DNA of 64,000 bases, taken from the NCBI RefSeq assembly GCF_009498455.1, contig NZ_CP045644.1:682001-746000 (forward strand), given 5' to 3'. The stretch is from Variovorax paradoxus (GTDB taxonomy: Bacteria; Pseudomonadota; Gammaproteobacteria; Burkholderiales; Burkholderiaceae_C). Shown one piece after another: positions 19,563-29,561 of the stretch (position 1 is its first letter; each line of letters opens with the position of its first letter). The position numbers were made by a program, and so were the translations under genes. The notes under the pieces were generated by a model, which worked only from the letters and a program-made list of their open reading frames with translations, was not told the DNA's origin and did no database searches.

Positions 19563-21659
19563 ATGTCCCACGGTCTCAATCTCGCCCAGCAAGAAGCGGT
19601 CAACTACATGCACGGTCCCTGTCTGGTGCTCGCAGGCGCGGGCTCGGGCAAGACGCGCGTGATCACGCACAAGATCGGCCGGTTGATCCAGTCGGGCCTG
19701 AAGCCCGAGCGCATCGCGGCCATCACCTTCACGAACAAGGCGGCCGCCGAAATGCGCGAGCGCGCCAAGGACCTGATCGGGCGCGACGCGCGCAAGGTGG
19801 TGGTGTGCACCTTCCACGCACTGGGCGTGCGCATGATGCGGGAAGACGGCCACGTGCTGGGCCTGAAGAAGGCCTTCAGCATCCTGGACAGCGACGACGT
19901 CACCAAGATATTGAAAGACTGCGGCGGCACCGTCGACGTCGCCACCGCCCGCATCTGGCAGTGGACGATCAGCAAGTGGAAGAACATGGGCCTGAACGCC
20001 ACGCAGGCCGCGGCGGCGGCGGTGGACGACAACGAGCGCATCACGGCCGAGATCATGGGCCAGTACGAAGAGCGGCTGCAGGCCTACCAGAGCGTGGACT
20101 TCGACGACCTCATCGGCATGCCGCTGAAGCTGCTGTACGAGTTCCCCGAGGTGCGCGCCAAGTGGCAGGCGGCGCTGGGCCACATCCTCGTCGACGAATA
20201 CCAGGACACCAACGCCACGCAGTACGAAGTGCTCAAGGCCTTGGCGGGCGAGCGCGGCCAGTTCACTGCCGTGGGCGACGACGACCAGTCGATCTACGGC
20301 TGGCGCGGCGCCACGCTGGACAACCTGAAGAAGCTGCCGGTCGACTACCCGACGCTCAAGGTCATCAAGCTGGAGCAGAACTACCGCTCCACCAGCGCCA
20401 TTCTTCGCGCGGCCAACAACGTGATCGGCCCCAACCCCAAGCTGTTTCCGAAGACGCTGTTCTCGGAACTCGGCGAAGGCGAGCCGGTGCGCATCGTCGA
20501 TGCCGACACCGAACTGCACGAGGCCGAGCGCACGGTGGCGCGCATCATCAGCCTGCGCGCGGGCGATGTGGTTTCGCAGGGCAAGCAGTACAAGGAGTTC
20601 CGCGACTTCGCGATCCTGTACCGCGCCAACCACCAGGCCCGCATCTTCGAGCAGGCACTGCGCAAGGCGCAGATTCCGTACAAGGTGTCGGGCGGCCAGA
20701 GCTTCTTCGACCGCGCCGAAATCAAGGACCTGTGCGGCTGGTTTCGCCTGTGGGTCAACAACGACGACGACCCGGCGTTCCTGCGCGCCATCACCACGCC
20801 CAAGCGCGGCATCGGCCACACGACGCTGGCCAGCCTGGGCAGCTTCGCGAGCCAGTACAAGCTGAGCCTGTTCGCAGCGCTGTTCAGCCCGTCGCTGCCG
20901 AGCGTGATCCCGAAGCGCACGCTCGATGGCGTGCACGAGTTCGGTCGCTACATCAACGACCTGGAATACCGCGCGCGCCGCACCATGGGCGCCGAAGCCT
21001 CGCGGGCCTTCATGCTCGAGTGGCTCAAGGAAATTGATTACGAGCGCCATCTCTACGAAGGCGAAGACAGCGAGGCCGCGGCCGCCACGCGCTGGACCAA
21101 CGTACTGGAGTTCGTCGACTGGATGTCGCAACGCGCCGGCGGTTCGCTCGACGACGCCTCGGGCGCCGACGACACCAATCCGAACGAGCACAAGAGCCTG
21201 CTCGAAGTGGCGCAGACCATCTCGCTGCTGTCGACCATCAGCGAGCGCGAACAGGACCAGAACGTGGTCACGCTCTCGACGCTGCATGCGTCCAAGGGCC
21301 TCGAATGGCCGCATGTGATGCTCATCGGCGTGACCGAAGGCCTGCTGCCTTTCAAGCTCGACGACGACAACGGCCGCCAGAAGGTGGTGAGCGACGAAAC
21401 CACGCAGCGCCTGCAGGAAGAGCGCCGCCTGATGTACGTGGGCATCACCCGCGCGCAGCGCAGCCTGGCCGTGAGCTGGACCAAGAAGCGCAAGCAGGGC
21501 CGCGACATGGTGCCCTGCATGCCGAGCCGCTTCATTGCCGAGATGGGCCTGGACAAGGCCACGACCAAGGAAGACCCGCGCGAGAAACTGAAGGCGCTGC
21601 GCGCCGAGTTCGCACGCAAGGCGCTGGACAGCGCGGCCAAGGCCGCCGCCACGCCATGA
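19563..21659 (+). CDS. rep: ATP-dependent DNA helicase Rep (UvrD/SF1 family)
   Basis: 698 residues. A 3'-5' SF1A helicase that clears replication-fork roadblocks. Helicase motifs in order: Walker A LAGAGSGKTRVITHKI (about 23-38), TFTNKAAAEMRER (Ia), VDEYQDTN (II), GDDDQSIYGWRGA (III), LEQNYRS (IV), STLHASKGLEWPHV (V), EERRLMYVGITRAQ (VI). The length and start (LNLAQQEAVNYMHGPCLVLA) match Rep rather than UvrD. The stop overlaps the start of the next gene (ATGA), so a lipoprotein gene is translationally coupled to it. Confidence 0.94.
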   Translation: MSHGLNLAQQEAVNYMHGPCLVLAGAGSGKTRVITHKIGRLIQSGLKPERIAAITFTNKAAAEMRERAKDLIGRDARKVVVCTFHALGVRMMREDGHVLGLKKAFSILDSDDVTKILKDCGGTVDVATARIWQWTISKWKNMGLNATQAAAAAVDDNERITAEIMGQYEERLQAYQSVDFDDLIGMPLKLLYEFPEVRAKWQAALGHILVDEYQDTNATQYEVLKALAGERGQFTAVGDDDQSIYGWRGATLDNLKKLPVDYPTLKVIKLEQNYRSTSAILRAANNVIGPNPKLFPKTLFSELGEGEPVRIVDADTELHEAERTVARIISLRAGDVVSQGKQYKEFRDFAILYRANHQARIFEQALRKAQIPYKVSGGQSFFDRAEIKDLCGWFRLWVNNDDDPAFLRAITTPKRGIGHTTLASLGSFASQYKLSLFAALFSPSLPSVIPKRTLDGVHEFGRYINDLEYRARRTMGAEASRAFMLEWLKEIDYERHLYEGEDSEAAAATRWTNVLEFVDWMSQRAGGSLDDASGADDTNPNEHKSLLEVAQTISLLSTISEREQDQNVVTLSTLHASKGLEWPHVMLIGVTEGLLPFKLDDDNGRQKVVSDETTQRLQEERRLMYVGITRAQRSLAVSWTKKRKQGRDMVPCMPSRFIAEMGLDKATTKEDPREKLKALRAEFARKALDSAAKAAATP

Positions 21660-22117
21660 GGATGACGGCGACGGTGGCGATCGCGTTGCTCACCGCGGTT
21701 CTCGCGGCCGGATGCGCGGCCCCGCGCCACGACCCCAACTGCCCCGCCGACGCACGCGAGCTGCCGCTGCAGGCGCTGTACGGCCAGTGGGAAGCCCGCT
21801 TCGACGACCTGCCCGGCGCGGCCGTCGTGCAGCTGGGCAAGCACCCCGAATACGCCGGCGTGCGCGGCACCATCACGCGCCGCGCCGATGCCTCGACGAA
21901 GTCCACCGTCGCGCAGCTCGCGGGCGATGTCGACGACGAGGGCGCGCTGTCCATCGACGAATCGCTGGACGGCCGCGCCATCAGCGGCGTCTGGTCGGGC
22001 ACGCTGCAACCGGGCGCCTGCGGCCGCGAGTTCCGCGGCACGTGGCGCGATGCCGCGACCGAGCGCACGCACCCGTTCGTGCTGCGCAAGACCGTCGCAC
22101 AGGAAGGAAAGCCATGA
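21656..22117 (+). CDS. Small lipoprotein, unknown function
   Basis: 153 residues. The signal ends LLTAVLAAGC, so Cys is probably lipidated. The mature part begins PADARELPLQALYGQWEARF and looks like a small beta-rich domain (GTITRRAD, LAGDVDDEGALSIDES, GVWSGTLQPGACGREFRGTW). I do not recognise a family. The start overlaps the rep stop by 4 bases and the stop overlaps pldA by 4 bases, so the three genes form one translational unit. Confidence 0.8.
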   Translation: MRMTATVAIALLTAVLAAGCAAPRHDPNCPADARELPLQALYGQWEARFDDLPGAAVVQLGKHPEYAGVRGTITRRADASTKSTVAQLAGDVDDEGALSIDESLDGRAISGVWSGTLQPGACGREFRGTWRDAATERTHPFVLRKTVAQEGKP

Positions 22118-23295
22118 AGACCACACGACGACACCCTGCCTCCTTGTTCAATCTGCGCACCGTCGCCGCCGTGGCCGCGTGCCTCGGCGCCGCATCTGCC
22201 GCGCAAGCACAGGCCGTCGAGAAGCCGGCCAGTCCGCTGGCCGACGCGCAGCTCACCTGGCAGCAGTGCGCCGCGCTCGGCGCGAACAACGAAGCGCGCC
22301 TGGCCTGCTACGACCGCTGGTCGCAACAGCAGACACTGCCCTCGGTGTCGGTGCCCGTCGCGCCGCCCGTGCTCGCGAGCACGCAGCCGCCGGTGGACGG
22401 CACGATCCCGGCCACGCGCGTGGTGTCGGTCGCCACCACCGAAGGTTGCCGCGACCGCCAGTACTCGTCGCTGTCGCGCTTCTGGGAACTCGAGAACGCC
22501 ACCGACTGCGGCACCTTCGGCTTCCGCGGCTACCGTCCGCTCACGGTGTCGGCCTCGGCCGCCACCGACAAGCCCCAGCCGCCGACCTCACCGTCGGCCG
22601 GCCACACGGCCGAGCCCGTGGCCTACCAGGCGAATGAAATGCGCATCGGCCTGTCGGTGCGCACCAAGCTCGCGCAGGGCATGCTCACGCAGAACGACCC
22701 GGTCAAGAAAGATTCGCTGTGGTTCGCGTACTCGCAGCTGTCGACGTGGCAGCTGTTCAACGGCGACATCTCGCGGCCGTTTCGCACCACCGACCACGAG
22801 CCGGAGCTGATGTATGTCTACCCGACCGACTTCAAGCTGCCCGGCGGCTGGCGCTGGCGCTACACGGGCGTGGGCATCGTGCACCAGTCGAACGGCCAGA
22901 GCCTGCCGCTGTCGCGCAGCTGGAACCGCGTGTACCTGATGGGCGGCGCCGAGCTCGACGACCGCTTCACCATCACGGGCCGCGTCTGGCAGCGCATGTC
23001 GGAAAGCGCCGCGAAGGACGACAACCCCGACATCTCCGAGTACATCGGCCGCGCCGAGGTCACGGGCCGCTGGAACCTCAACCGCGACAACCAGCTGGGC
23101 ATCACGGTGCGCAACAACCTGCGCGACAGCGGCCGCGGATCGGTGCGCCTCGAATGGCTGAAGGCCATCGGCGATCCGACCAAGAGCAACCTGCGTTTCC
23201 ACACACAGCTGTTCCACGGCTACGGCGACACGCTGGTGGACTACAACCGCAAGCGCACCGTGCTGAGCATCGGCCTCAGCTTGGTGGACTTCTGA
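22114..23295 (+). CDS. pldA: Outer-membrane phospholipase A (PldA)
   Basis: 393 residues. Signal peptide, then about 130 residues of periplasmic lead including [23 protein letters not shown] (a two-Cys motif also seen in other envelope proteins), then a 12-strand barrel. The catalytic group is visible: His257, Ser259 (HQSNGQ) and Asn271 (SRSWNR), matching E. coli His142/Ser144/Asn156. It hydrolyses phospholipids mislocalised to the outer leaflet. It is coupled to the preceding lipoprotein by ATGA overlap, which suggests the two act together in the envelope. Confidence 0.92.
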   Translation: MKTTRRHPASLFNLRTVAAVAACLGAASAAQAQAVEKPASPLADAQLTWQQCAALGANNEARLACYDRWSQQQTLPSVSVPVAPPVLASTQPPVDGTIPATRVVSVATTEGCRDRQYSSLSRFWELENATDCGTFGFRGYRPLTVSASAATDKPQPPTSPSAGHTAEPVAYQANEMRIGLSVRTKLAQGMLTQNDPVKKDSLWFAYSQLSTWQLFNGDISRPFRTTDHEPELMYVYPTDFKLPGGWRWRYTGVGIVHQSNGQSLPLSRSWNRVYLMGGAELDDRFTITGRVWQRMSESAAKDDNPDISEYIGRAEVTGRWNLNRDNQLGITVRNNLRDSGRGSVRLEWLKAIGDPTKSNLRFHTQLFHGYGDTLVDYNRKRTVLSIGLSLVDF

Positions 23296-23321
23296 TCTTC
23301 CTCACATCCAGGGCCCTTCAG

Positions 23322-24167
23322 ATGACTGCAGACCTTTCTCCCGTCGATGCCACGCAGCGCGAGATCATCGCGGCCCTGCATGTGGCGCCCGTCTTCGATG
23401 CCGCCGCCGAACTCGCGCGGCGCACCGACTTCCTCGCCGACTACCTGCGCAGCACCGGCCTGAAGGCGCTGGTGCTAGGCATCAGCGGCGGCGTCGATTC
23501 GCTGACCGCCGGCTGCCTCGCGCAACGCGCGGTCGAGAAGCTGCGCGCCGAAGGCCGCGACGCCACCTTCATCGCGATGCGCCTGCCCTACGGCGTGCAG
23601 CGCGACGAGGCCGAGGCGCAGGCAGGGCTGGCGGTGATCCGCCCCGACCGCCTGCTGACGGTGGACATCCGCCCCGCCGCCGATGCGATGCTGGCCGCGC
23701 TGCGCGCCGGCGAACTGGTCTTTCGCGACGCAGCGCACGAAGACTTCGTGCTCGGCAACATCAAGGCGCGCCAGCGCATGATTGCGCAGTTCGCAGTGGC
23801 CGGCGCGCACGACGGCCTCGTGATCGGCACCGACCACGCGGCCGAAGCGCTCATGGGTTTCTTTACCAAGTTCGGCGACGGCGCGGCCGACGTGACGCCG
23901 CTCACCGGCCTCAACAAACGCCGCGTGCGCGCCCTGGCGGCGCTGCTCGGCGCGCCCGATGCGCTGGTCTACAAGGTGCCCACCGCCGACCTCGAATCGC
24001 TCGTGCCGGGCAAGCCCGACGAAGATGCCTTCGGCGTGAGCTACGAGCAGATCGACGACTTCCTCGAAGGCAAGCCGGTGTCGGCCGCGGCGCGCGCGGT
24101 GATCCTGTCGACACACCGCAAAAGCGCCCACAAGCGGGCGCTGCCGGTCGAGCCGCCAACGCCCTGA
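23322..24167 (+). CDS. nadE: NH3-dependent NAD+ synthetase
   Basis: 281 residues. It converts deamido-NAD to NAD with ammonia and ATP. The ATP pyrophosphatase P-loop [16 protein letters not shown] is at about residue 52, followed by [45 protein letters not shown] and [14 protein letters not shown]. The length is that of the ammonia-using bacterial enzyme (no glutaminase domain). It lies 26 bases downstream of pldA. Confidence 0.95.
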   Translation: MTADLSPVDATQREIIAALHVAPVFDAAAELARRTDFLADYLRSTGLKALVLGISGGVDSLTAGCLAQRAVEKLRAEGRDATFIAMRLPYGVQRDEAEAQAGLAVIRPDRLLTVDIRPAADAMLAALRAGELVFRDAAHEDFVLGNIKARQRMIAQFAVAGAHDGLVIGTDHAAEALMGFFTKFGDGAADVTPLTGLNKRRVRALAALLGAPDALVYKVPTADLESLVPGKPDEDAFGVSYEQIDDFLEGKPVSAAARAVILSTHRKSAHKRALPVEPPTP

Positions 24168-24332
24168 CAGCGGCGGGAGGGGGCGCCGCCGATGCAAGTG
24201 TGAATCGGCGATGGGATTAAGTCTCAGAACGACGTCAACAAACGTTGCGTGTCACCCTTTAGTATCAATTGGTGCGGATACGTCTGTAAAAATTCTGAAT
24301 GGCTGGCACAACGCCCAGCCCTTTGGAATTCC

Positions 24333-25070
24333 ATGCTTGATGTAGTGAAACCCGAAATCCTCGTGGTCGACGACGACCCCGAGGTCTGCGAAACGCTGGT
24401 CGACCTGCTCGAGTCATCGGGCTTCCGGGCACAGGCGGTGCCGGACGGCCTGGCCATGGCGGCGCGCCTCGACCAGCGCGCGTTCTCGCTCGTGATCATC
24501 GACCTGCGCCTGAAGAAGGAAGACGGCATCGAGCTCGCGCGCCAGCTGCGCACGCATTCGCGCATTCCGATCATCATCCTCACGGGCCAGGGCACGGCAG
24601 CCGATCGCGTGCTGGGCCTGGAAACCGCGGTCGACGACTTCGTCGCCAAGCCCTTCGACAACCGCGAGCTCATTGCGCGCATCCGCGCGCTGCTGCGCCG
24701 CTCGGCCGGCACCGGCATGCCGCGCTCGCTGCGCGCCGACCGGCTGAGCCACGAACGTTATTTGTTCGGCGACTGGACCCTCAACATCACCGCCCGCGAG
24801 CTGCTGCGCAGCGACGGCTCGCCCTGCGACCTGACCCATGGCGAGTTCGCCTTGCTCGAGGTCTTCGTGCTGCATGCGAACCGGGTCATCGACCGCGAGC
24901 AGTTGCTGCTCAAGACGCGCAGCGCCCAGTCGGATGCCGTGAGCCGCACGATCGACGTGCTGGTGTCGCGGCTGCGCCGCAAGATCGAGGACGACCCGGA
25001 CAACCCGCGCTTCATCTGCACGGAGCGCGGCGCGGGCTACCGCTTTGCGGCGAACGTGGTTCGCTGCTGA
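24333..25070 (+). CDS. OmpR-family response regulator
   Basis: 245 residues. Receiver domain (VVDDDPEVCETLVDLLE; phospho-acceptor Asp57 in SLVIIDLRL; Lys in VAKPFDN) and a C-terminal winged helix (LLRSDGSPCDLTHGEFALLEVF ... RTIDVLVSRLRRKIEDDP). It is 25 bases upstream of a hybrid histidine kinase whose sensor part is TorS-like, so the two probably form a pair. The start ATG 24,333 gives the normal receiver N-terminus; the frame opens earlier without similarity. Targets are unknown; nearby candidates are the AraC and fimbrial genes. Confidence 0.92.
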   Translation: MLDVVKPEILVVDDDPEVCETLVDLLESSGFRAQAVPDGLAMAARLDQRAFSLVIIDLRLKKEDGIELARQLRTHSRIPIIILTGQGTAADRVLGLETAVDDFVAKPFDNRELIARIRALLRRSAGTGMPRSLRADRLSHERYLFGDWTLNITARELLRSDGSPCDLTHGEFALLEVFVLHANRVIDREQLLLKTRSAQSDAVSRTIDVLVSRLRRKIEDDPDNPRFICTERGAGYRFAANVVRC

Positions 25071-25095
25071 GGCGGCCACCGCCAGGCACTGCCCC

Positions 25096-27711
25096 ATGAG
25101 CGCTCGCTTCTTCTCCTCTCTGGCGCCCCAGGGCTTGCGATCGCGCAGCCTGCGCGATCGCTGGATCCTGACCTTCGGCGTCCTGGCCATCACCACGGTG
25201 GTTCTGGCCGCAGTGGCCATGGTGGCGCTGTTCAACGCCAAGGCCGCGATCCAGGGCTTCGACGAGCGCATCCTGCCGTCCGTGGTGAAGTCGCTCGCGC
25301 TGTCGGAACGGGTCACGCACCTTGCGGCGGCGGCGCCCTACGTGGCGGAAATGTCGATCTCGGCGCGGCTCAACCAGGAGAAGGCCGAGTTGCTGAAACG
25401 CCAGGACGAAGCGCGGGCGCTTGCGGCGCAGTTGCCAGCGGCCAGCGGAGCGGCCACCGGCATCCCGAAGGTGCTGAATTCGATGCAGGTGGTGCTGGAC
25501 GACCTGATCGAATTCAAGCGGCGGGACCTCGCGCTGCGCGAAGAAGGCCGCGGACGCATTCATGCGCTGAGCCAGCTGGAACACCACATCGCCGACATGC
25601 CCGAGCGTCCCAGGTACGCGGCCGGCCATTCGCTGCTGCTGCTGCGCGTCGCCTTGTACGCCCACAACACGCTCGACCTGGATGAAGCCGAGCGGGTGTA
25701 CCTGGCCGACGCCCGTTCGGGCAACGCCTTGCGCGTCGATCCGGCCGTTCGCGCGCAGATCGCCGAACTCGCCGACAGCATCTTCGCGCTGCGCAGGCAG
25801 CACCTTGCCTTGCGCGACCGCAAGACCCTGCTGCTCACCTCGACGCGCATGTTGTCGGACGAACTCACGCGCTCGGTCGATCGCCACGTGGCAATGCTCA
25901 GCGCCGAGGTGTCGTCGCGCGAGCACTCGGTGAGCCTGATCGTCCGTTCGGGGCTCATTGCCGTCACCTTCGCGTTGCTGGTGGCCGCCGCCGCGCTGTT
26001 GCTCGGGTTCTGGAACCTGCGGGATTCGCTGCGCGACCTGACCCGTGTCACCTCCGCCATCACGGAGCTGTCGCACGGCAATGCGAGCGCGCAGCCCGAT
26101 GTGTCGAAGCGCGACGACGAGGTCGGTGCGCTCATCGGTGCGTTCAACGTGTTCCGCGAGAACACGCTGTCGATGCGCCGGATGGGCGCCGACATCGCCG
26201 AACAGCGGCGACTGCTGCGCACGGTGCTCGACAGCATCGACGACGGCCTGGGGGCCTTCGACGCCGAAGGCCGTCTCGTGGCCTGGAACCCGCGCTTTGC
26301 TGCCCTGCTTCACCTTCCCTCGCAGGCAGTGCATACCGGCGCAACGCTCGACGCGTTGCGCAGCGCGCTGCCGCCCCTGGCCGACGGCCGCCCCGCCGTC
26401 GACCTGCTGGGACCGCCCGATGCGCAGCGATGGCGCGAAGACCACCTGCTCGACAACGGCCAGGTGCTGGCCGTGCGCAACCATTCCATGCCGGCCGGCG
26501 GCTTCGTCACGCTGTACAGCGACCAGAGCGAGAGCCGCGCCCTCGAACACCAGGTGCGGCAGACGCAGAAGATGGAAGTGCTGGGCCAGCTCACGGGCGG
26601 TGTCGCGCACGACTTCAACAACCTGCTCGCGGCCGTCTTCAGCAACCTGCAGCTGCTGCAAGCGCGCGAGGACCTGTCGCCTGACATGCGCCGCATCGTG
26701 GACCGCGCGTTCCGTGCCTCGGAGCGCGGTGCCGTGCTCACGACGCGCCTGCTGGCTTTTGCCCGCCGGCAGACGCTGCGCGTCGAGGTACTCGATGTCG
26801 ACCAGATGCTTGCAGGACTCCAGGACCTCGTCGCCTACTCGCTGGGGCAGGACATCCGCGTCGAACTCGATCTGCAGGCCGACGGGGCCTGTGTGCTGGT
26901 CGACGGCGGGCAGCTCGAGAATGCGATCCTCAACCTCGCACTGAACGGCGGTGCCGCCATGCCGCGGGGCGGTGTGCTCACCCTGCACAGCGCACTGCGC
27001 CCTGCCGTGCAAGGCGTGGCAGTCAACGCCCCCGGGAGCACGACGGTCGAAATCCGCATCAGCGACACGGGCAGCGGCATGCCGCCCCATGTGCTGGAGC
27101 GCATCTTCGAGCCGTTCTTCTCGACCAAGCGGAACGAGGGCAGCGGCCTCGGCCTGAGCATCGTGTACGGCTTCGTCAAGCAGTCCGGCGGCGACATCCG
27201 CGTGCAGAGCGTGGTCGGCCAGGGCACGACCTTCACGCTGGCCCTGCCCGAAGCCCCGCCGAATTCCGCGCCGGCGTGCGCACCGCCGCCGCCCGCGTTG
27301 TCGCTCGCGCAGATGTGCGTGCTGCTGGTGGACGACGACGCCGATGTGCGCGACGCCACCTTCGAATTCCTGAAGGAGCGCGGTGCGCGGGTGCAGGCGG
27401 TGGCGTCCTCGACGGACGCGTCTGCGGCGCTCCAGGCCCAGGCCTTCGACCTGGTGCTGTCCGACGTCAGCCTGGGGCCCGGCGGCGACGGCCTGCAGCT
27501 GATGCGCGACGTGCACCGCCTCCATCCCCACATCCCCGTGGTGCTGATCTCGGGCCTCCCCTCCGATCTCCTCGCGCGCCGCCACGGCGTGCCGCCGAAC
27601 ACGCGCATCCTGCGCAAGCCGTTCCTCAACGGCGAACTGATGCAGGCCATTGCGCAGGCGCTGGCGCAGCACCGCGCCGACGCGTCGTCTCCCGCCGCAC
27701 TCTCCGCCTGA
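25096..27711 (+). CDS. Hybrid sensor histidine kinase with TorS-like periplasmic sensor
   Basis: 871 residues. Two membrane helices (about 23-50 and 280-310) flank a long alpha-helical periplasmic domain like the TorS/NarX type. Then a HAMP (LRDLTRVTSAITELSHG), a PAS-like segment (LDSIDDGLGAFDAEGRLVAW), a dimerisation domain with His505 (GGVAHDFNNLLAA), an ATPase with SDTGSGMPP and GSGLGLSIVYGF, and a C-terminal receiver with Asp790 (LVLSDVSLG). No Hpt domain is seen, so a separate Hpt or direct transfer to the cognate regulator is needed. It forms an operon with the OmpR-type gene upstream. Confidence 0.9.
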   Translation: MSARFFSSLAPQGLRSRSLRDRWILTFGVLAITTVVLAAVAMVALFNAKAAIQGFDERILPSVVKSLALSERVTHLAAAAPYVAEMSISARLNQEKAELLKRQDEARALAAQLPAASGAATGIPKVLNSMQVVLDDLIEFKRRDLALREEGRGRIHALSQLEHHIADMPERPRYAAGHSLLLLRVALYAHNTLDLDEAERVYLADARSGNALRVDPAVRAQIAELADSIFALRRQHLALRDRKTLLLTSTRMLSDELTRSVDRHVAMLSAEVSSREHSVSLIVRSGLIAVTFALLVAAAALLLGFWNLRDSLRDLTRVTSAITELSHGNASAQPDVSKRDDEVGALIGAFNVFRENTLSMRRMGADIAEQRRLLRTVLDSIDDGLGAFDAEGRLVAWNPRFAALLHLPSQAVHTGATLDALRSALPPLADGRPAVDLLGPPDAQRWREDHLLDNGQVLAVRNHSMPAGGFVTLYSDQSESRALEHQVRQTQKMEVLGQLTGGVAHDFNNLLAAVFSNLQLLQAREDLSPDMRRIVDRAFRASERGAVLTTRLLAFARRQTLRVEVLDVDQMLAGLQDLVAYSLGQDIRVELDLQADGACVLVDGGQLENAILNLALNGGAAMPRGGVLTLHSALRPAVQGVAVNAPGSTTVEIRISDTGSGMPPHVLERIFEPFFSTKRNEGSGLGLSIVYGFVKQSGGDIRVQSVVGQGTTFTLALPEAPPNSAPACAPPPPALSLAQMCVLLVDDDADVRDATFEFLKERGARVQAVASSTDASAALQAQAFDLVLSDVSLGPGGDGLQLMRDVHRLHPHIPVVLISGLPSDLLARRHGVPPNTRILRKPFLNGELMQAIAQALAQHRADASSPAALSA

Positions 27712-27982
27712 GCCGCTGCCAGAGCTGTTCGAGCCGCCGCCTGCCGCAACGGCGGTCGGCACGCGCGCGCCCACAGTTGTTTGCATTGCGAGTGTTTCGT
27801 CATCTCTTTTGATTGTTTACTTTTTATTTACGAAGCTCCGCCCCAATAGCGTCTTGAAGGTCACCTGCTCGCCCCCGCGATGCCGAGGGCCCGCTGCCCA
27901 TCACAAGACATGCGAAGGAGGAGCGTCCGATGCCAGGACTCGAGACAACAACCGCACCGCGCGCTGCCGCGCCGCGTTCGCC

Positions 27983-29020
27983 ATGAGGACCGCCATGCCG
28001 CAAGGCGTGCGCCGCAATCCCGCGCCGGAAGTCGAGCACAGTTTCGTGCGCTCACTGCAGAGCGGCCCCGCGCCCTCGGGCCCGCGCGGCTTTCTGCATT
28101 GCCTGCAGCACGGCAGCCCGTCGCCGCTGGAACGCTGGCACTGCCACGACGAATACGAACTGCACCTGATCGCGGACACCCGGGGCTGGGCCTTCGTCGG
28201 AGACCATGTCGGGCGCTTCGAGCCCGGGCACCTCGTGCTCACCGGTCCGCGGCTGCCGCACAACTGGGTTTCGCACAACCTCCCCTCCGAGGGTGTCGAA
28301 CTGCGCAGCCAGGCCCTTCAATTTGCAGACGCGCCGCTGCGCAAGGGCATGGAGGTGTTCAACGAACTCCAGGAAGCCGCCCCGCTGCTGGAGAAGGCAC
28401 GCTACGGTGTCGAGTTCCTCGGCATCAGCGACTGCGTGCGAGAGCACTTCGACCGCATGCAGGCCTGCGAGGGGCCGGAGCGGTTCGCCGAGTTCCTTCG
28501 GCTGCTGAGCCGGCTCGTGCGGTGCAAGAGCCAGCGCGTGCTCTCTTCAGGCTGGCTGCCGGTCAGGGGCCGTGCGGAAACGGTCGATGCCATCGCCAGG
28601 GCCGTCGCCTACATCCGCCTGCACCTGGACCAACCGCTGTCGGCGCCGAGTGTTTGCGACCACGCGGGCATCAGCCAGGGCAGCTTCTCGCGCCTGTTCG
28701 GTCAATGCACCGAGGTCTCGTTCACCGATTTCGTGAACCGGCTGCGCGTCGGCAAGGCCTGCCAGTTGCTCATGGAAAGCGACCAGCAGATCTCGAGCAT
28801 CTGCTACGCCGCGGGGTTCAACAACATCGCCAACTTCAACCGGCGCTTCCTGAAGATCAAGGGCATGACGCCCAAGGAATTCCGCCTGCAAGTGGCCATG
28901 CGCCACAGCCAGAGCCAGACGCTGCCGATCTCACGCTTCGACATGGAGAACGTCGGCGTGGACGCAATGGCGGCAGCCGGCGCCTTCCGCGAAGGCGCTG
29001 CCCTGTACCGTCAGTCGTAG
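27983..29020 (+). CDS. AraC-family transcriptional regulator
   Basis: 345 residues. The N-terminal half is a cupin-like effector domain (WHCHDEYELHLIADTRGWAFVGDHVGRFEPGHLVLTGP), and the C-terminal third has both helix-turn-helix units (LDQPLSAPSVCDHAGISQGSFSRLF and QISSICYAAGFNNIANFNRRF, followed by KGMTPKEFR). The ATG at 27,983 is followed by another at 27,995; either could be used. It lies between the two-component pair and the fimbrial operon and is a candidate regulator of the operon. The ligand is unknown. Confidence 0.9.
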   Translation: MRTAMPQGVRRNPAPEVEHSFVRSLQSGPAPSGPRGFLHCLQHGSPSPLERWHCHDEYELHLIADTRGWAFVGDHVGRFEPGHLVLTGPRLPHNWVSHNLPSEGVELRSQALQFADAPLRKGMEVFNELQEAAPLLEKARYGVEFLGISDCVREHFDRMQACEGPERFAEFLRLLSRLVRCKSQRVLSSGWLPVRGRAETVDAIARAVAYIRLHLDQPLSAPSVCDHAGISQGSFSRLFGQCTEVSFTDFVNRLRVGKACQLLMESDQQISSICYAAGFNNIANFNRRFLKIKGMTPKEFRLQVAMRHSQSQTLPISRFDMENVGVDAMAAAGAFREGAALYRQS

Positions 29021-29271
29021 GCGACGGTCACCAGCGCGGCCGACGGCCCGCCGGCCAGCGGGGCCGCGGACGCCAGCAGCGTCAACGTGCCACCTTGCTG
29101 GCCGATTGCATGCCATTGCGTGGCATCGATGGCCTGCGCCCGCCCCTGGCCGTCCATGAAGCGTGCGGACACCGCCTGCGTGGGGGCCGCGTCAACCTTC
29201 ACCCGCGCGCTGGGGCGATCCACAGCCTCACGGGAAAGGACCAGATCGGCCTGCCGTCCGCGCATCCACAC
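29011..29271 (-). pseudogene. Short orphan ORF, possible remnant of a surface/pilin-like protein
   Basis: 86 codons from GTG 29,271 with an in-frame TAA 9 bases upstream and no ribosome-binding site. The composition (VDAAPTQAVSARFMDGQGRAQ, LTLLASAAPLAGGPSAALVTVAYD) has the Ala/Thr/Val pattern and the terminal beta-strand typical of pilus subunit C-termini. It points away from the fimbrial operon and overlaps the AraC 3' end by 10 bases. It may be the C-terminal stump of a deleted subunit or adhesin gene. A chance ORF is not excluded. Confidence 0.3.
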
Positions 29272-29561
29272 CGCCGATTAACAATTGCAATTCAAATTCA
29301 TTGCCTTGCCCGAGGAAAAAAGGCCTCGACGATCAAGAAGCAATCAATTTCATACGCTTTCTTTCTGCGATATACGAAATATGCGCAAACGCGTATCACA
29401 CATAAAATATGTCACCATTTATTCACAAGAAAAAGCAACCAACAACAACCAGAGTTAATCACTGCAAATTCTTTATTTCACCCCAAACATTTAAGAAATA
29501 GACTCCGCCCGCCCTACAAAAGGCAATGCGTTATTCATTCTTAAAGATTCAGGGAAATCAG
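29272..29561. promoter_or_regulatory. AT-rich leader region of the fimbrial operon
   Basis: About 290 bases with a strong drop in GC compared with the genes around it. It holds poly-A/T stretches and no gene. It presumably contains the promoter and silencer/activator sites of the fimbrial operon; the ribosome-binding site AGGGAA sits 6 bases before the pilin start. The low GC is typical of H-NS/MvaT-type silenced promoters, but no defined operator could be picked. Confidence 0.5.
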
